Shown here piece by piece: positions 30,886 through 38,697 of a stretch of DNA of 54,532 nucleotides. The notes below the pieces were generated by a model. That model was not told the origin of the DNA, searched no databases, and worked only from the letters and a program-made list of their open reading frames with translations. Made by a program: the position numbers and the translations under genes. Each line of letters opens with the position of its first letter. The first letter of the stretch is position 1. This stretch comes from a virus, in IMG/VR virus record IMGVR_UViG_3300022752_000089, positions 1 to 54,532 of that record. One strand, given 5' to 3'.

Positions 30886-32277
30886 ATGAGCAGAGCACAA
30901 TTACTTAAATCATTAATTAAGAATACGGACATTTCCGAGGATGCAGCTTTGGACAAATATCTATTGTCTAGAGGTATTAATCCAAAGTTTGCCACAAAAG
31001 ACCAAAAAGTTGCTCATTCAAAAACAAATCAGTTCATTAATTGGAAAAATAGCAGACTTAATGAAATGACTGATAAGAAAGATACTGTTACATTGGATAT
31101 TCCATTGCTTATTCGTGTTTTAGAATTGGCTCGTGAAGATATCAGAACAGATATGGATTTGCACCGTGTTGTGGAGAAGTTGATTAACATTCGTAAAAAA
31201 GGAATGTTGACAATGAAAGATTATAATTACATTTCTAAAATCCATGAAGAAATTATGCCACAAATATCAGAAAATCATGTCGCTATCGCCATGGGCAAAA
31301 TGTTGGATGATGAAGGCAGTATGGTTCTAAATCAATTGGATGATATTGACCGTTGTTCAAAAATGATTCGTGATTATGTTGGTAAAGATTACGAAAAACA
31401 AATGCCTGCTTGGGTACAATCAAAAGTAACTTTGGCTGCGGACTACATCAATACTGTTGGTTCTTATTTGTCAACTAAAAATGAAGAAGTTGAACCTATT
31501 GATGAAATATCAACTACTGGATATCATGCAGCTGCCGTAAAGAGCAGACAAGATGCTGCTGTTAAAGTAATGTCCAGTATGGGTCAAGACAAAGCAGCAA
31601 AAACAAAGTTGAATGCTCGTAATGCTGGTCTAAAAAGACTTAGTGACAGAACATCAACTGAAATGAAGAAAGCCAATTCTGGTCCACAAAAACAACCAGT
31701 CGGAAAAGAACCTACTGAAGCCGAACGCCGTGGTTATGGCCAAGGTCGCTACATGGGTGACTCTGTTGAACATGATGATGAAACAATGGTTGAGGCACAA
31801 TCTGCTGCAGTTCGTTGGCAAAAGGCTTTAGAAGCTGCCAAAAAGAAGCGTGAAGAAGAAGAAAGAAGAAACGCAGAAAATGCCAAGCGTGCTCTTACAC
31901 CAGTCAAAGAAGATAAGTTTCAAGATTCAATGGCTGCAACACAAACAGTAGGTATGGAAGTAGATAATCCATCAGATGCTGAAAGAAAAAGTCAAAGGTC
32001 CAAGTCTGCTCGTATAATCAAATCCATATATAAAAGAAAAAATATGAAGGAAGAGTTATACGACCATGAAAAGGAAGATAAACCAACAACATCTTATGGC
32101 AAGAAACCAAAGATGAGTATAACAAAACCAACAGATAATGTCGGTGAGAATAAACCAGATGCGGCAGCTGTCTTGACTGGTGGAAAGACATTAACAGGTC
32201 AAACAAGAGATACTATTGAGATTGATCCAATGATGAAGAAGCGTCCAGGATCTGATCCTACTGGTAAAAACAAATAA
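30886..32277 (+). CDS. Charged helical late protein, possible head-core protein
   Basis: 463 aa. The N-terminal part is folded and helical (residues 1-200), including PAWVQSKVTLAADYINTVGS, a phrase that recurs in proteins of T4-like phages. The C-terminal half is repetitive and charged (AAKKKREEEERRNAENAKRA). PIDE|I near residue 205 is a possible prohead protease site. It lies between the capsid-targeted genes and the late structural gene at 32321. Function unknown. Confidence 0.7.
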   Translation: MSRAQLLKSLIKNTDISEDAALDKYLLSRGINPKFATKDQKVAHSKTNQFINWKNSRLNEMTDKKDTVTLDIPLLIRVLELAREDIRTDMDLHRVVEKLINIRKKGMLTMKDYNYISKIHEEIMPQISENHVAIAMGKMLDDEGSMVLNQLDDIDRCSKMIRDYVGKDYEKQMPAWVQSKVTLAADYINTVGSYLSTKNEEVEPIDEISTTGYHAAAVKSRQDAAVKVMSSMGQDKAAKTKLNARNAGLKRLSDRTSTEMKKANSGPQKQPVGKEPTEAERRGYGQGRYMGDSVEHDDETMVEAQSAAVRWQKALEAAKKKREEEERRNAENAKRALTPVKEDKFQDSMAATQTVGMEVDNPSDAERKSQRSKSARIIKSIYKRKNMKEELYDHEKEDKPTTSYGKKPKMSITKPTDNVGENKPDAAAVLTGGKTLTGQTRDTIEIDPMMKKRPGSDPTGKNK

Positions 32278-32279
32278 CA

Positions 32280-32287
32280 CATAAATA
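32280..32287 (+). promoter_or_regulatory. T4-type late promoter CATAAATA
   Basis: CATAAATA followed by AGCAAC, one base from the T4 consensus, placed 34 nt before the start of the structural gene at 32321 and just after the preceding stop codon. A strong AAGGAGA ribosome site at 32309 follows. Confidence 0.75.
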
Positions 32288-32320
32288 AGCAACATAACCA
32301 AAGGTTAAAAGGAGACACAA

Positions 32321-32923
32321 ATGTCAGCATGGTCAAATACAGATTTATATGCAAATACAAAACCAAAATTTCCGGATTTAAGACAAGTCCGTGAAGTTTA
32401 TCAGACAACAACAGCAAATAGTACTGCTTCGGGTGCTGCTACTATCACTTTTGTTTATAATGATGGTGGTCAAAATAACATAGCAAACGCTGGTGTAATA
32501 GTTGGAAGTTATGCCTACGGATCAGGTTTAACAGCTAATGGTACATCAAACTTCTTTGCTGGAAACACAAGAGTTACGAATGTCGTTGGTAATACAGTTA
32601 CATTCAACGCAGGTACAACTGCTGTTGTAGCATCTGGTACATTAATTGAGTTTGACCAACAAATCAAATGGCAAACTGGAGTGGCGAATACTTATAACCA
32701 AGATACAGTTTTAGTTACTGCTACCCGTGCTGCTAATGCTTCTTGGGGTGCAGCAAATCATGGAGAAGGCGCACACACTGGTTGGGTTCACGTTGTTTCT
32801 GGTACAGGCGGCCGTTTAGGACGTAAACAAGTAGAAACATTAGTTTGTTTGGCTAATGCGGTTGCTTACAACGCACTATCTGGTAATACAAGTAATAGCG
32901 GAACATATTACGCAGGTCTATAA
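32321..32923 (+). CDS. Virion structural protein (beta-rich)
   Basis: 200 aa, Gly/Ala/Thr/Asn-rich and beta-prone, with almost no Lys-rich stretches, unlike its neighbours. The C-terminal phrase VTATRAANASWGAANHGEGA then HTGWVHVVSGTGGRLGRKQV is familiar from structural proteins of aquatic T4-like phages. It has its own late promoter, a strong ribosome site and a terminator behind it, as expected for an abundant virion protein. Head decoration or a tail/neck role cannot be told apart. Confidence 0.7.
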   Translation: MSAWSNTDLYANTKPKFPDLRQVREVYQTTTANSTASGAATITFVYNDGGQNNIANAGVIVGSYAYGSGLTANGTSNFFAGNTRVTNVVGNTVTFNAGTTAVVASGTLIEFDQQIKWQTGVANTYNQDTVLVTATRAANASWGAANHGEGAHTGWVHVVSGTGGRLGRKQVETLVCLANAVAYNALSGNTSNSGTYYAGL

Positions 32924-32926
32924 TGA

Positions 32927-32952
32927 AAATAGGCACTTTCGGGTGCCTATTT
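32927..32952 (+). terminator. Rho-independent terminator
   Basis: AAATAGGCAC (32927-32936) and GTGCCTATTT (32943-32952) form a 10-bp stem with a 6-nt TTTCGG loop. The T-tract is carried by the end of the stem. It directly follows the stop of the structural gene. Confidence 0.82.
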
Positions 32953-32959
32953 CTACACT

Positions 32960-33346
32960 ATGTTTGATAATTTGAATGAAGATAATTTCTTAATGTATGC
33001 TGTGAAGTGTTATACATCACCGCATTGCATTTTGTCGGAATTTGAGGGAGATATTAAAAGAACAAAATACCTGAAAAGGTTATTTCGTAGATATAAAATC
33101 ACCAAGACAATCAAAGAAAGACTTATTCTAAATCATATTATCTTATTGAATAATGTTTTTGGTTCTGAAGCAACAGCAAGAATATTATTCTATAAGACTG
33201 ATGAACGAGATTATGATATATTGAAAACGTTTTTATCTTATTTAAACATTGCACCAGATATGGTGTATGGAATTAGAGGTAAAAATATATCAGTAGCAGA
33301 AATTCCATTAGATTTAAATGTCGCAGAGATATTAATACAAATATGA
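32960..33346 (+). CDS. Conserved small phage protein
   Basis: 128 aa, all-helical. The course MFDNLNEDNFLMYAVKCYTS, then KRTKYLKRLFRRYK, KERLILNHIILLNNVFGSEA and ARILFYK is a widely conserved T4-like phage family of unknown function. ATGA overlap with the next gene. Confidence 0.78.
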   Translation: MFDNLNEDNFLMYAVKCYTSPHCILSEFEGDIKRTKYLKRLFRRYKITKTIKERLILNHIILLNNVFGSEATARILFYKTDERDYDILKTFLSYLNIAPDMVYGIRGKNISVAEIPLDLNVAEILIQI

Positions 33347-33822
33347 AAACTTTTAAACAATACATAGATGAAAAAGGAAGATGCTGGCCAGGTCATAAGC
33401 CTGTACCAGGAAAGAAACCTTTTTCTCCAGGAAGTTGTATGAAAGAATCAGCTGCAGCCGCTATTGCAGCTGCAACAGCAATATCTAAAAAGAAATCTGG
33501 AGATTATGATTCAAAAGGATTTCGTAAAACAAAATATAAAAACCCAAACAATCCTAATATAAAATCAAACGAGCAAAGAAGAAAAGAACTTGCTGAAGAT
33601 TTAAGAAAATGGTTTGCTCAGAAATGGGTTCGCATGGATACCAAAGGTAATATCAAAGGGGATTGTGCTCGTGATCCTGGTGAAGGCAAACCTAAATGTC
33701 TTCCACAAGCAAAAGCACAAGCTTTAGGTAAAGAGGGAAGAGCTTCAGCTGCTAGAAGAAAACGCAGAGAAGATCCAAATCCAGAACGCCGTGGTGCACC
33801 AATTAATGTTAGGACAAAATAA
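33343..33822 (+). CDS. Basic Cys-containing protein, capsid-targeted
   Basis: 159 aa. The leader MKTFKQYIDE|K is CTS-like with an I-x-E protease site. GRCWPGHKPVPGKKPFSPGS comes next, and the conserved C-terminal domain reads LRKWFAQKWVRMDTKGNIKG, DCARDPGEGKPKCLPQAKAQ, then RRKRREDPNPERRG. I recognise this as a widespread phage domain of unknown role. High Arg/Lys content suggests DNA association in the head. Confidence 0.75.
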   Translation: MKTFKQYIDEKGRCWPGHKPVPGKKPFSPGSCMKESAAAAIAAATAISKKKSGDYDSKGFRKTKYKNPNNPNIKSNEQRRKELAEDLRKWFAQKWVRMDTKGNIKGDCARDPGEGKPKCLPQAKAQALGKEGRASAARRKRREDPNPERRGAPINVRTK

Positions 33823-34343
33823 TGAAATCATTTAAAGTATTTAGAGAAGAACACTTAGAAGAAAAAAATGTTCCAACAAGTCCAGAAAAATGGGCTAGAG
33901 CCAAATCTGCTGCAAAATCTAAATTTGCTGTATATCCATCTGCATATGCAAACGGTTGGGCATCAAAGAAATATAAAGCTATGGGTGGTGGTTGGAGAGC
34001 AACATCAGAAGATGTTGGACTAGAAGAAGGTTCATACATGGATACTGTGAAAAAAAGGATTGCTGGTCGTAATGCAGAAAAATATTCACAGTATTCTAAA
34101 GCCGATAAAGAACAAGACCGACCAGTAAGTTCAAAATTGTATGCCAAAATGGCCAAAAACCAAAAGAAACTTTCTGAAGATGGTATGGGTGTGGGTGCCA
34201 TGAGTGCTGCACCTACCAATACTGTTGGTAGTGGAAAGATTGCTGGTTCTGGTGGCCAAGGTGGTGAACCTGGTGTCAATCCAAAGAAGAAAAAAGGTCC
34301 TGTACTAATACAGATGGCCAAAAGAAAAACACCGATGGCATAA
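33822..34343 (+). CDS. DUF5872-like protein, capsid-targeted
   Basis: 173 aa. The leader MKSFKVFREEHLEE|K is a weaker CTS match, with L-E-E as the likely protease site. KNVPTSPEKWARAKSAAKSK followed by FAVYPSAYANGWASKKYKAM and GGGWR is the DUF5872 signature, common in phages and some algal viruses; function unknown. The rest is a basic, Gly/Lys-rich tail. Starts on the last base of the previous gene. Confidence 0.75.
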   Translation: MKSFKVFREEHLEEKNVPTSPEKWARAKSAAKSKFAVYPSAYANGWASKKYKAMGGGWRATSEDVGLEEGSYMDTVKKRIAGRNAEKYSQYSKADKEQDRPVSSKLYAKMAKNQKKLSEDGMGVGAMSAAPTNTVGSGKIAGSGGQGGEPGVNPKKKKGPVLIQMAKRKTPMA

Positions 34344-34346
34344 ATT

Positions 34347-34802
34347 ATGTGGTTATTACATTGGTTACCTAATTGGATTTTTTACGCCGTCTTAATTGCC
34401 GGCGTTGTCGGTTTGGTCGTATCTTATTTTGTAAGATTCTTGTCATTTATTCCATTTGTTTATGTTTATAAAACTCCCATACAACTTGGTTCTATTATTG
34501 CAATTGCAATAGGTACTTTTATGGCCGGTGCAATACATGATAATGATGCATGGGAAGCAAGAGTAAAAGAAATGCAAGATAAAGTTGCTGCAGCTGAAGT
34601 ACAATCAAAAGAAGAAAATGTAAAGATTGTTCAAAAGTTAGTAATTAAAACTCAAGTAATTAAGACCCGTGGTGAAGATATTGTTAAATACGTTGACCGT
34701 GAGATAGTTAAATATGATGAGAAATTTGCAAAAGGTGGAGTCTGTGAAATTCCACAAGAATTTATTAAAGCACATAATGATGCAGCAGAGGCACCAAAAT
34801 GA
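34347..34802 (+). CDS. Inner-membrane spanin candidate (Rz-like)
   Basis: 151 aa. Two N-terminal hydrophobic segments (about 5-33 and 45-62) are followed by a charged, periplasmic coiled coil (WEARVKEMQDKVAAAEVQSK...). Together with the overlapping lipoprotein gene and the endolysin gene this has the layout of an i-spanin. Classical Rz has one membrane segment, so a two-segment form is unusual; a holin role cannot be ruled out. Confidence 0.6.
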   Translation: MWLLHWLPNWIFYAVLIAGVVGLVVSYFVRFLSFIPFVYVYKTPIQLGSIIAIAIGTFMAGAIHDNDAWEARVKEMQDKVAAAEVQSKEENVKIVQKLVIKTQVIKTRGEDIVKYVDREIVKYDEKFAKGGVCEIPQEFIKAHNDAAEAPK

Positions 34803-35056
34803 AATATCTTTTACCTTTATTGATGGTTGGTTGTTCTACCACTGTTCCAGTTACGATGAAGTTTCCAGAAGCACCAGGTAGTATTGTAATGATGCCTTGT
34901 CCACAATTGCAAAAAGTCCAAGATGACGCTAAATTAAGTGATGTTACTAAAACAATAACAAATAATTATGGTACATACTATGAATGTGCTGTGAAAAATG
35001 ATGCATGGATTGAATGGTATCAAAAACAAAAACAAATTTTTGAAAGTGTAAAATAA
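34799..35056 (+). CDS. Outer-membrane lipoprotein spanin (Rz1-like)
   Basis: 85 aa. MKYLLPLLMVGC is a signal II sequence with the lipobox LMVGC, so Cys12 would be lipidated. The mature part has further Cys residues, as many o-spanins do. It overlaps the i-spanin gene by ATGA and the endolysin by 1 nt. It should bridge to the i-spanin and disrupt the outer membrane in the last lysis step. Confidence 0.7.
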   Translation: MKYLLPLLMVGCSTTVPVTMKFPEAPGSIVMMPCPQLQKVQDDAKLSDVTKTITNNYGTYYECAVKNDAWIEWYQKQKQIFESVK

Positions 35057-35679
35057 TGGAACTAACAAAAGAACAATTAAAACAATTACTGCCAAAGAAC
35101 CCATATATTGACCATTGGTTTCATGCTTTGTCACAATTGTTGCCTGACTACGAAATCAATACACCAAAAAGAATAGCAGCATTCATAGCTCAATGTGCTC
35201 ATGAATCTGGTAGTTTTACTGCACTTAAAGAAAATCTAAATTACAAACCTGCAACCTTACGTAAACTGTTTGGTAAATATTTTCCAACAGATGCGTTAGC
35301 GGAAGAATATTGTTCTAAGCCAAATAAACAAGCGGCTATCGCTAATCGTGTCTATGCAAGCCGTATGGGTAATGGTGATGAAGCATCTGGTGATGGTTAT
35401 AAATATTGCGGCCGTGGACTAATTCAATTGACTGGTAAATCTAACTATGTTGCATTTGCTGATTCTTTAGAAATTACACCAGAAGAAGCATCAGAATATC
35501 TTTCTACTTTTGAAGGTGCAGCCCAATCAGCTTGCTGGTTCTGGGAAACAAATAACTTGAATGCTTTGGCAGACAAAGGTGATATTTTAAACATGACCAA
35601 ACGTATCAATGGTGGTACAATTGGACTTGAAGATAGAATCAAACACTATGAACACGCATTAGATGTTTTGGGAGCTTAA
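35056..35679 (+). CDS. Endolysin, GH19 chitinase-like
   Basis: 207 aa. FIAQCAHESGSFTALKENLN contains the catalytic Glu50 and second acid Glu59 of GH19 muramidase/chitinase-like endolysins. YCGRGLIQLTGKSNYVAFAD is the conserved substrate-binding segment, and INGGTIGLEDRIKHYEHAL is the C-terminal signature. No signal peptide, so it depends on a holin to leave the cytoplasm. Confidence 0.92.
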   Translation: MELTKEQLKQLLPKNPYIDHWFHALSQLLPDYEINTPKRIAAFIAQCAHESGSFTALKENLNYKPATLRKLFGKYFPTDALAEEYCSKPNKQAAIANRVYASRMGNGDEASGDGYKYCGRGLIQLTGKSNYVAFADSLEITPEEASEYLSTFEGAAQSACWFWETNNLNALADKGDILNMTKRINGGTIGLEDRIKHYEHALDVLGA

Positions 35680-35681
35680 TC

Positions 35682-35969
35682 ATGTCAGATAAAAAACTTT
35701 TGTATATAGCGCTTGCAATAATTGTTTTACCATTAACATTAGCATTTTGTGCTGGAGATAGATTCCGTTATCCGTGCCAAGACCCAGCAAACTGGGATAA
35801 AGACTTTTGTAAATTTCCAATATGTGATGTAACAAGAACTTGTCCAGAACATATTTTTAAAGGTCAGAGAGACCCAAGATTAGGTCCACCAAAAGAAGCG
35901 CAAAATGTTTTAGAAGAACAAAAAACAAAATCAATATCTTGCCAACAAGGAGTAAATTGTGGAAAATAA
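35682..35969 (+). CDS. Membrane-anchored Cys-rich protein
   Basis: 95 aa. One N-terminal hydrophobic segment (LLYIALAIIVLPLTLAFCAG) is followed by an exported Cys-rich domain with C...C pairs (YPCQDPANWDKDFCKFPICD, RTCPEH, SCQQGVNCGK). I recognise this as a recurring small protein in phage lysis/tail regions, function unknown. Overlaps the next gene by 11 nt. Confidence 0.65.
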   Translation: MSDKKLLYIALAIIVLPLTLAFCAGDRFRYPCQDPANWDKDFCKFPICDVTRTCPEHIFKGQRDPRLGPPKEAQNVLEEQKTKSISCQQGVNCGK

Positions 35970-36408
35970 TAATACTTTCATGTACACAGAAGAGCAGTTG
36001 ATGGCTCGTTTGAAATTTTTTATCGGTATCTGTTTAGCATTGACACTAACAGGTATTGTGTTTGTTGTATTATTCTCCATCATCTTTGTTACTCAACCAT
36101 TAAACGCTATTAGTCCAATTGATTCAAAATTCTTTGAATTGATTATTCCTATTGCAACATTCTTAACAGGTACATTGTCTGGTATTATGTTGGCTGGTAA
36201 CGATAAAGATTTAAGAGCAAAAGCTCTAGACTCAGCAAATCGTCCATATACTCCACCACCAGCACCACCATCACCACCTCCTGCACCGGCACCAACACGC
36301 AGTATATCATCACCTATTGGCGATGTACAACCAACAGTAACGTCACAAGTAGTAACAGGCTTCGGTGGTAAACCTGCACCTGCACCTGCACCTCAACCAG
36401 AAATTTAA
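35959..36408 (+). CDS. Two-helix membrane protein, holin candidate
   Basis: 149 aa from GTG 35959 with AAGGAG at 35948, a strong site that supports the non-ATG start. Two membrane helices (FFIGICLALTLTGIVFVVLF; FELIIPIATFLTGTLSGIML) are followed by a Pro/Ala-rich tail (PPPAPPSPPPAPAPTR). Size, topology and place right after the endolysin fit a holin. Confidence 0.55.
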   Translation: MENNNTFMYTEEQLMARLKFFIGICLALTLTGIVFVVLFSIIFVTQPLNAISPIDSKFFELIIPIATFLTGTLSGIMLAGNDKDLRAKALDSANRPYTPPPAPPSPPPAPAPTRSISSPIGDVQPTVTSQVVTGFGGKPAPAPAPQPEI

Positions 36409-36417
36409 GGAGTTATT

Positions 36418-36636
36418 ATGAAGAATACATTTTGGTCTTTCTGTTTAATTTTAGGTCTTTGGTTTCCAGCATATAACAACCATGTATTTGCTTCTGAAAC
36501 AAAACAAGTTTGCCATGACAAAGTTGACAAAGCCGGTAAGCCAGTTATGGGTAAAGATGGCAAACCAAAGCAAGATTGTAAAACAATTAAAATCCACAAA
36601 AAACTAGAAGGCACAGAAGTACCTGTGAAGAAATAA
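36418..36636 (+). CDS. Small exported protein
   Basis: 72 aa with a signal peptide (NTFWSFCLILGLWFPAYNNH, likely cut after VFAS) and a Lys-rich mature part with two Cys (VCHDK...QDCKT), possibly disulfide-linked. AAGGAG before ATG. Function unknown, lysis context. Confidence 0.65.
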   Translation: MKNTFWSFCLILGLWFPAYNNHVFASETKQVCHDKVDKAGKPVMGKDGKPKQDCKTIKIHKKLEGTEVPVKK

Positions 36637-36942
36637 ATGGCAACTACAGTAGAGAGAATAGGTATCGTTGAGACAAAGGTAGAAAATCTCAACGAAAAGA
36701 TGGATGAACTTAAAGTTGATGTCAGAGATATGCACGATTGTCTGGATAAGACCCGTGATGAAATTAAAGACCAACTAAAGGAAATGTATGATGCATCATG
36801 CACCCAACATGCCTCCTTGTCCAAGGAAATATCTGCCATCAAATCTCAAAGAGATAAATTGATTTGGACATTTGCCGGAGTTGTTGGCGCTGGAGGTTTC
36901 TTTGCCGGCCATGCCGACAAGATATTGGCATTATTTACCTAA
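36637..36942 (+). CDS. XhlA-like membrane protein (holin-associated)
   Basis: 101 aa. A long coiled coil (RIGIVETKVENLNEKMDELK followed by VDVRDMHDCLDKTRDE...) ends in one C-terminal membrane helix (LIWTFAGVVGAGGFFAGHAD). This is the layout of the hemolysin XhlA/holin-associated family. It closes the lysis block; a sigma-70 promoter starts right behind it. Confidence 0.7.
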   Translation: MATTVERIGIVETKVENLNEKMDELKVDVRDMHDCLDKTRDEIKDQLKEMYDASCTQHASLSKEISAIKSQRDKLIWTFAGVVGAGGFFAGHADKILALFT

Positions 36943-36949
36943 TCTCTAC

Positions 36950-36978
36950 TTGACAATATATTAAGGTTCTGTTACAAT
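36950..36978 (+). promoter_or_regulatory. sigma-70 promoter before the primase gene
   Basis: TTGACA (36950-36955), a 17-bp spacer and TACAAT (36973-36978). It is 29 nt before the primase start and would drive the primase-ThyX-NrdA-NrdB block with host polymerase. Confidence 0.85.
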
Positions 36979-37006
36979 CACAGAACTTTAATCACATGGT
37001 TTCGTT

Positions 37007-38017
37007 ATGTCCGTTTACATTGATAGAACTTTTTTGCTGAGGCTTTCTCCAAAGCTGAACAAATTCACACAGAAGAAGGAAGACCTGTACAACTTCAGGT
37101 GTCCTCTCTGTGGCGATTCACAAAAACACAAATCCAAATCCCGTGGTTATGTTTACCGCAAGAAGAATGACTATTTCTATATGTGTCATAACTGTGGTGT
37201 CTCTACCACTTTTTATAACTTGCTTGACAAAGTTGATCCAAACTTGTCAAAAGAATATTCATTAGAACGTTACAAGGATTCTGCCAGTGCAAACAATTAC
37301 GTTAAACCAACCTTTGAAGAATTCAAAACAGAAACTCCCAAATTTAAGAAATCTTTGGGCATCCCATCAATCAAGTCTTTACCAAAAAAACATTATGCTA
37401 AAGTGTATGTTGAGTCACGCAAAATACCCGAGGGATTTCATTCGGAGTTATACTTTGCAGAAGATTTCAAAGGTTTCGTGGAATCCTTGCAGATTGAAAA
37501 AGAAGGTCTCAAAGAGAATGATCCGAGACTTGTAATACCATTCTATGATGCCGATAAAAACTTGATTGCGTTTCAAGGTAGAGCACTTGGTGAATCCAAA
37601 CTGAGATATATAACTGTCAAGTTATCTGATGACAACAGTAAGGTCTTTGGTCTTGACCGAATCAATCAGGAAGAGACTATCTACGTAGTGGAAGGTCCTA
37701 TTGACTCCATGTTCTTGGAGAACGCTGTGGCAACTGCGGATTCTAATTTGTCATCAATCAGTAAGTTATTTGACAAAACTAAAGTAGTTCTTGTATATGA
37801 TAATGAACCACGGAACAAAGATATATGTAAACAGATTGACAAATGCATTGAAGAACATTATAATGTTGTTATTTGGCCTGAATATATTGAAGAAAAAGAT
37901 ATTAATGACATGGTATTGAATGGTTTCTTACCTGATGAAATCCAAGATATCATAAGTAAGAATACCTTTGTGAATCTCAGAGCTAAGATGGAATTTATTA
38001 ATTGGAAAAAGGTTTAA
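37007..38017 (+). CDS. 61: DNA primase, gp61 type
   Basis: 336 aa, same length class as T4 gp61. An N-terminal zinc ribbon (FRCPLCGDSQ...YMCHNCGVS, two C-x2-C pairs about 20 residues apart) is followed by a TOPRIM domain: YVVEGPIDSMF (catalytic Glu) and VVLVYDNEPRNK (D-x-E/D pair), plus LVIPFYDADKNLIAFQGRAL before it. It makes RNA primers for the lagging strand and partners the gp41 helicase encoded at 9444. Confidence 0.92.
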   Translation: MSVYIDRTFLLRLSPKLNKFTQKKEDLYNFRCPLCGDSQKHKSKSRGYVYRKKNDYFYMCHNCGVSTTFYNLLDKVDPNLSKEYSLERYKDSASANNYVKPTFEEFKTETPKFKKSLGIPSIKSLPKKHYAKVYVESRKIPEGFHSELYFAEDFKGFVESLQIEKEGLKENDPRLVIPFYDADKNLIAFQGRALGESKLRYITVKLSDDNSKVFGLDRINQEETIYVVEGPIDSMFLENAVATADSNLSSISKLFDKTKVVLVYDNEPRNKDICKQIDKCIEEHYNVVIWPEYIEEKDINDMVLNGFLPDEIQDIISKNTFVNLRAKMEFINWKKV

Positions 38018-38019
38018 TT

Positions 38020-38682
38020 ATGAATGTAAAATTGATATCATACACACAGGGTATAGACGGTAAAGATTTGTTAGAACAGGTTGCTTTTGTGGCCAGAGTC
38101 TCAAATCCTGCCAATCAAAATAATACCGAAACATCTGAAAAGTTGGTTCGGTATCTTATCAAAAACCAACATTGGTCACCATTAGAAATGGTGAGCATTT
38201 GTTTAGAGGTAAACACCACAAGAGATATAGCAAGACAAATTTTAAGGCATCGTTCATTTTCCTTTCAGGAATTTAGTCAGCGGTATGCTGATGCGTCCCA
38301 GTTAGAATTTGAATTGAAAGAGTGTCGGTTACAGGACACAAAAAATCGTCAGAATAGTATAAAACCGGATAATTTAATTGATAGTAATGCATTTTTGATT
38401 TGGGAATGGGAACGTAAACAAAATGAATTACTTGATTTGGCTCGTTCTCATTATCTTTGGGCACTCGGTGCCGGTATTGCTAAAGAACAAGCGAGAGCAG
38501 TGCTGCCAGAAGGTATGACTGGTTCACGTTTGTACATGAATGGAACACTTCGTTCTTGGGTTCACTATATACAACTCAGGTCAGCAAATGGTACACAGAA
38601 AGAACATCAAGATGTTGCGTTGGCTTGTGTTGATGCAATTGAACCAATATTTCCGATGATTAAAGAATTTATAACAAAATAA
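38020..38682 (+). CDS. thyX: Flavin-dependent thymidylate synthase
   Basis: 220 aa from ATG 38020. The ThyX signature RHRSFSFQEFSQRY (77-90) is intact (family R-H-R-x7-S-x-R-Y type), HWSPLEMVS precedes it, and RAVLPEGMTGSRLYMNGTLR with SWVHYIQLRSANGTQKEHQD supplies the FAD/dUMP residues. It converts dUMP to dTMP, supporting DNA synthesis together with the ribonucleotide reductase genes. Confidence 0.94.
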   Translation: MNVKLISYTQGIDGKDLLEQVAFVARVSNPANQNNTETSEKLVRYLIKNQHWSPLEMVSICLEVNTTRDIARQILRHRSFSFQEFSQRYADASQLEFELKECRLQDTKNRQNSIKPDNLIDSNAFLIWEWERKQNELLDLARSHYLWALGAGIAKEQARAVLPEGMTGSRLYMNGTLRSWVHYIQLRSANGTQKEHQDVALACVDAIEPIFPMIKEFITK

Positions 38683-38697
38683 TAATAAGGCAAAAAT

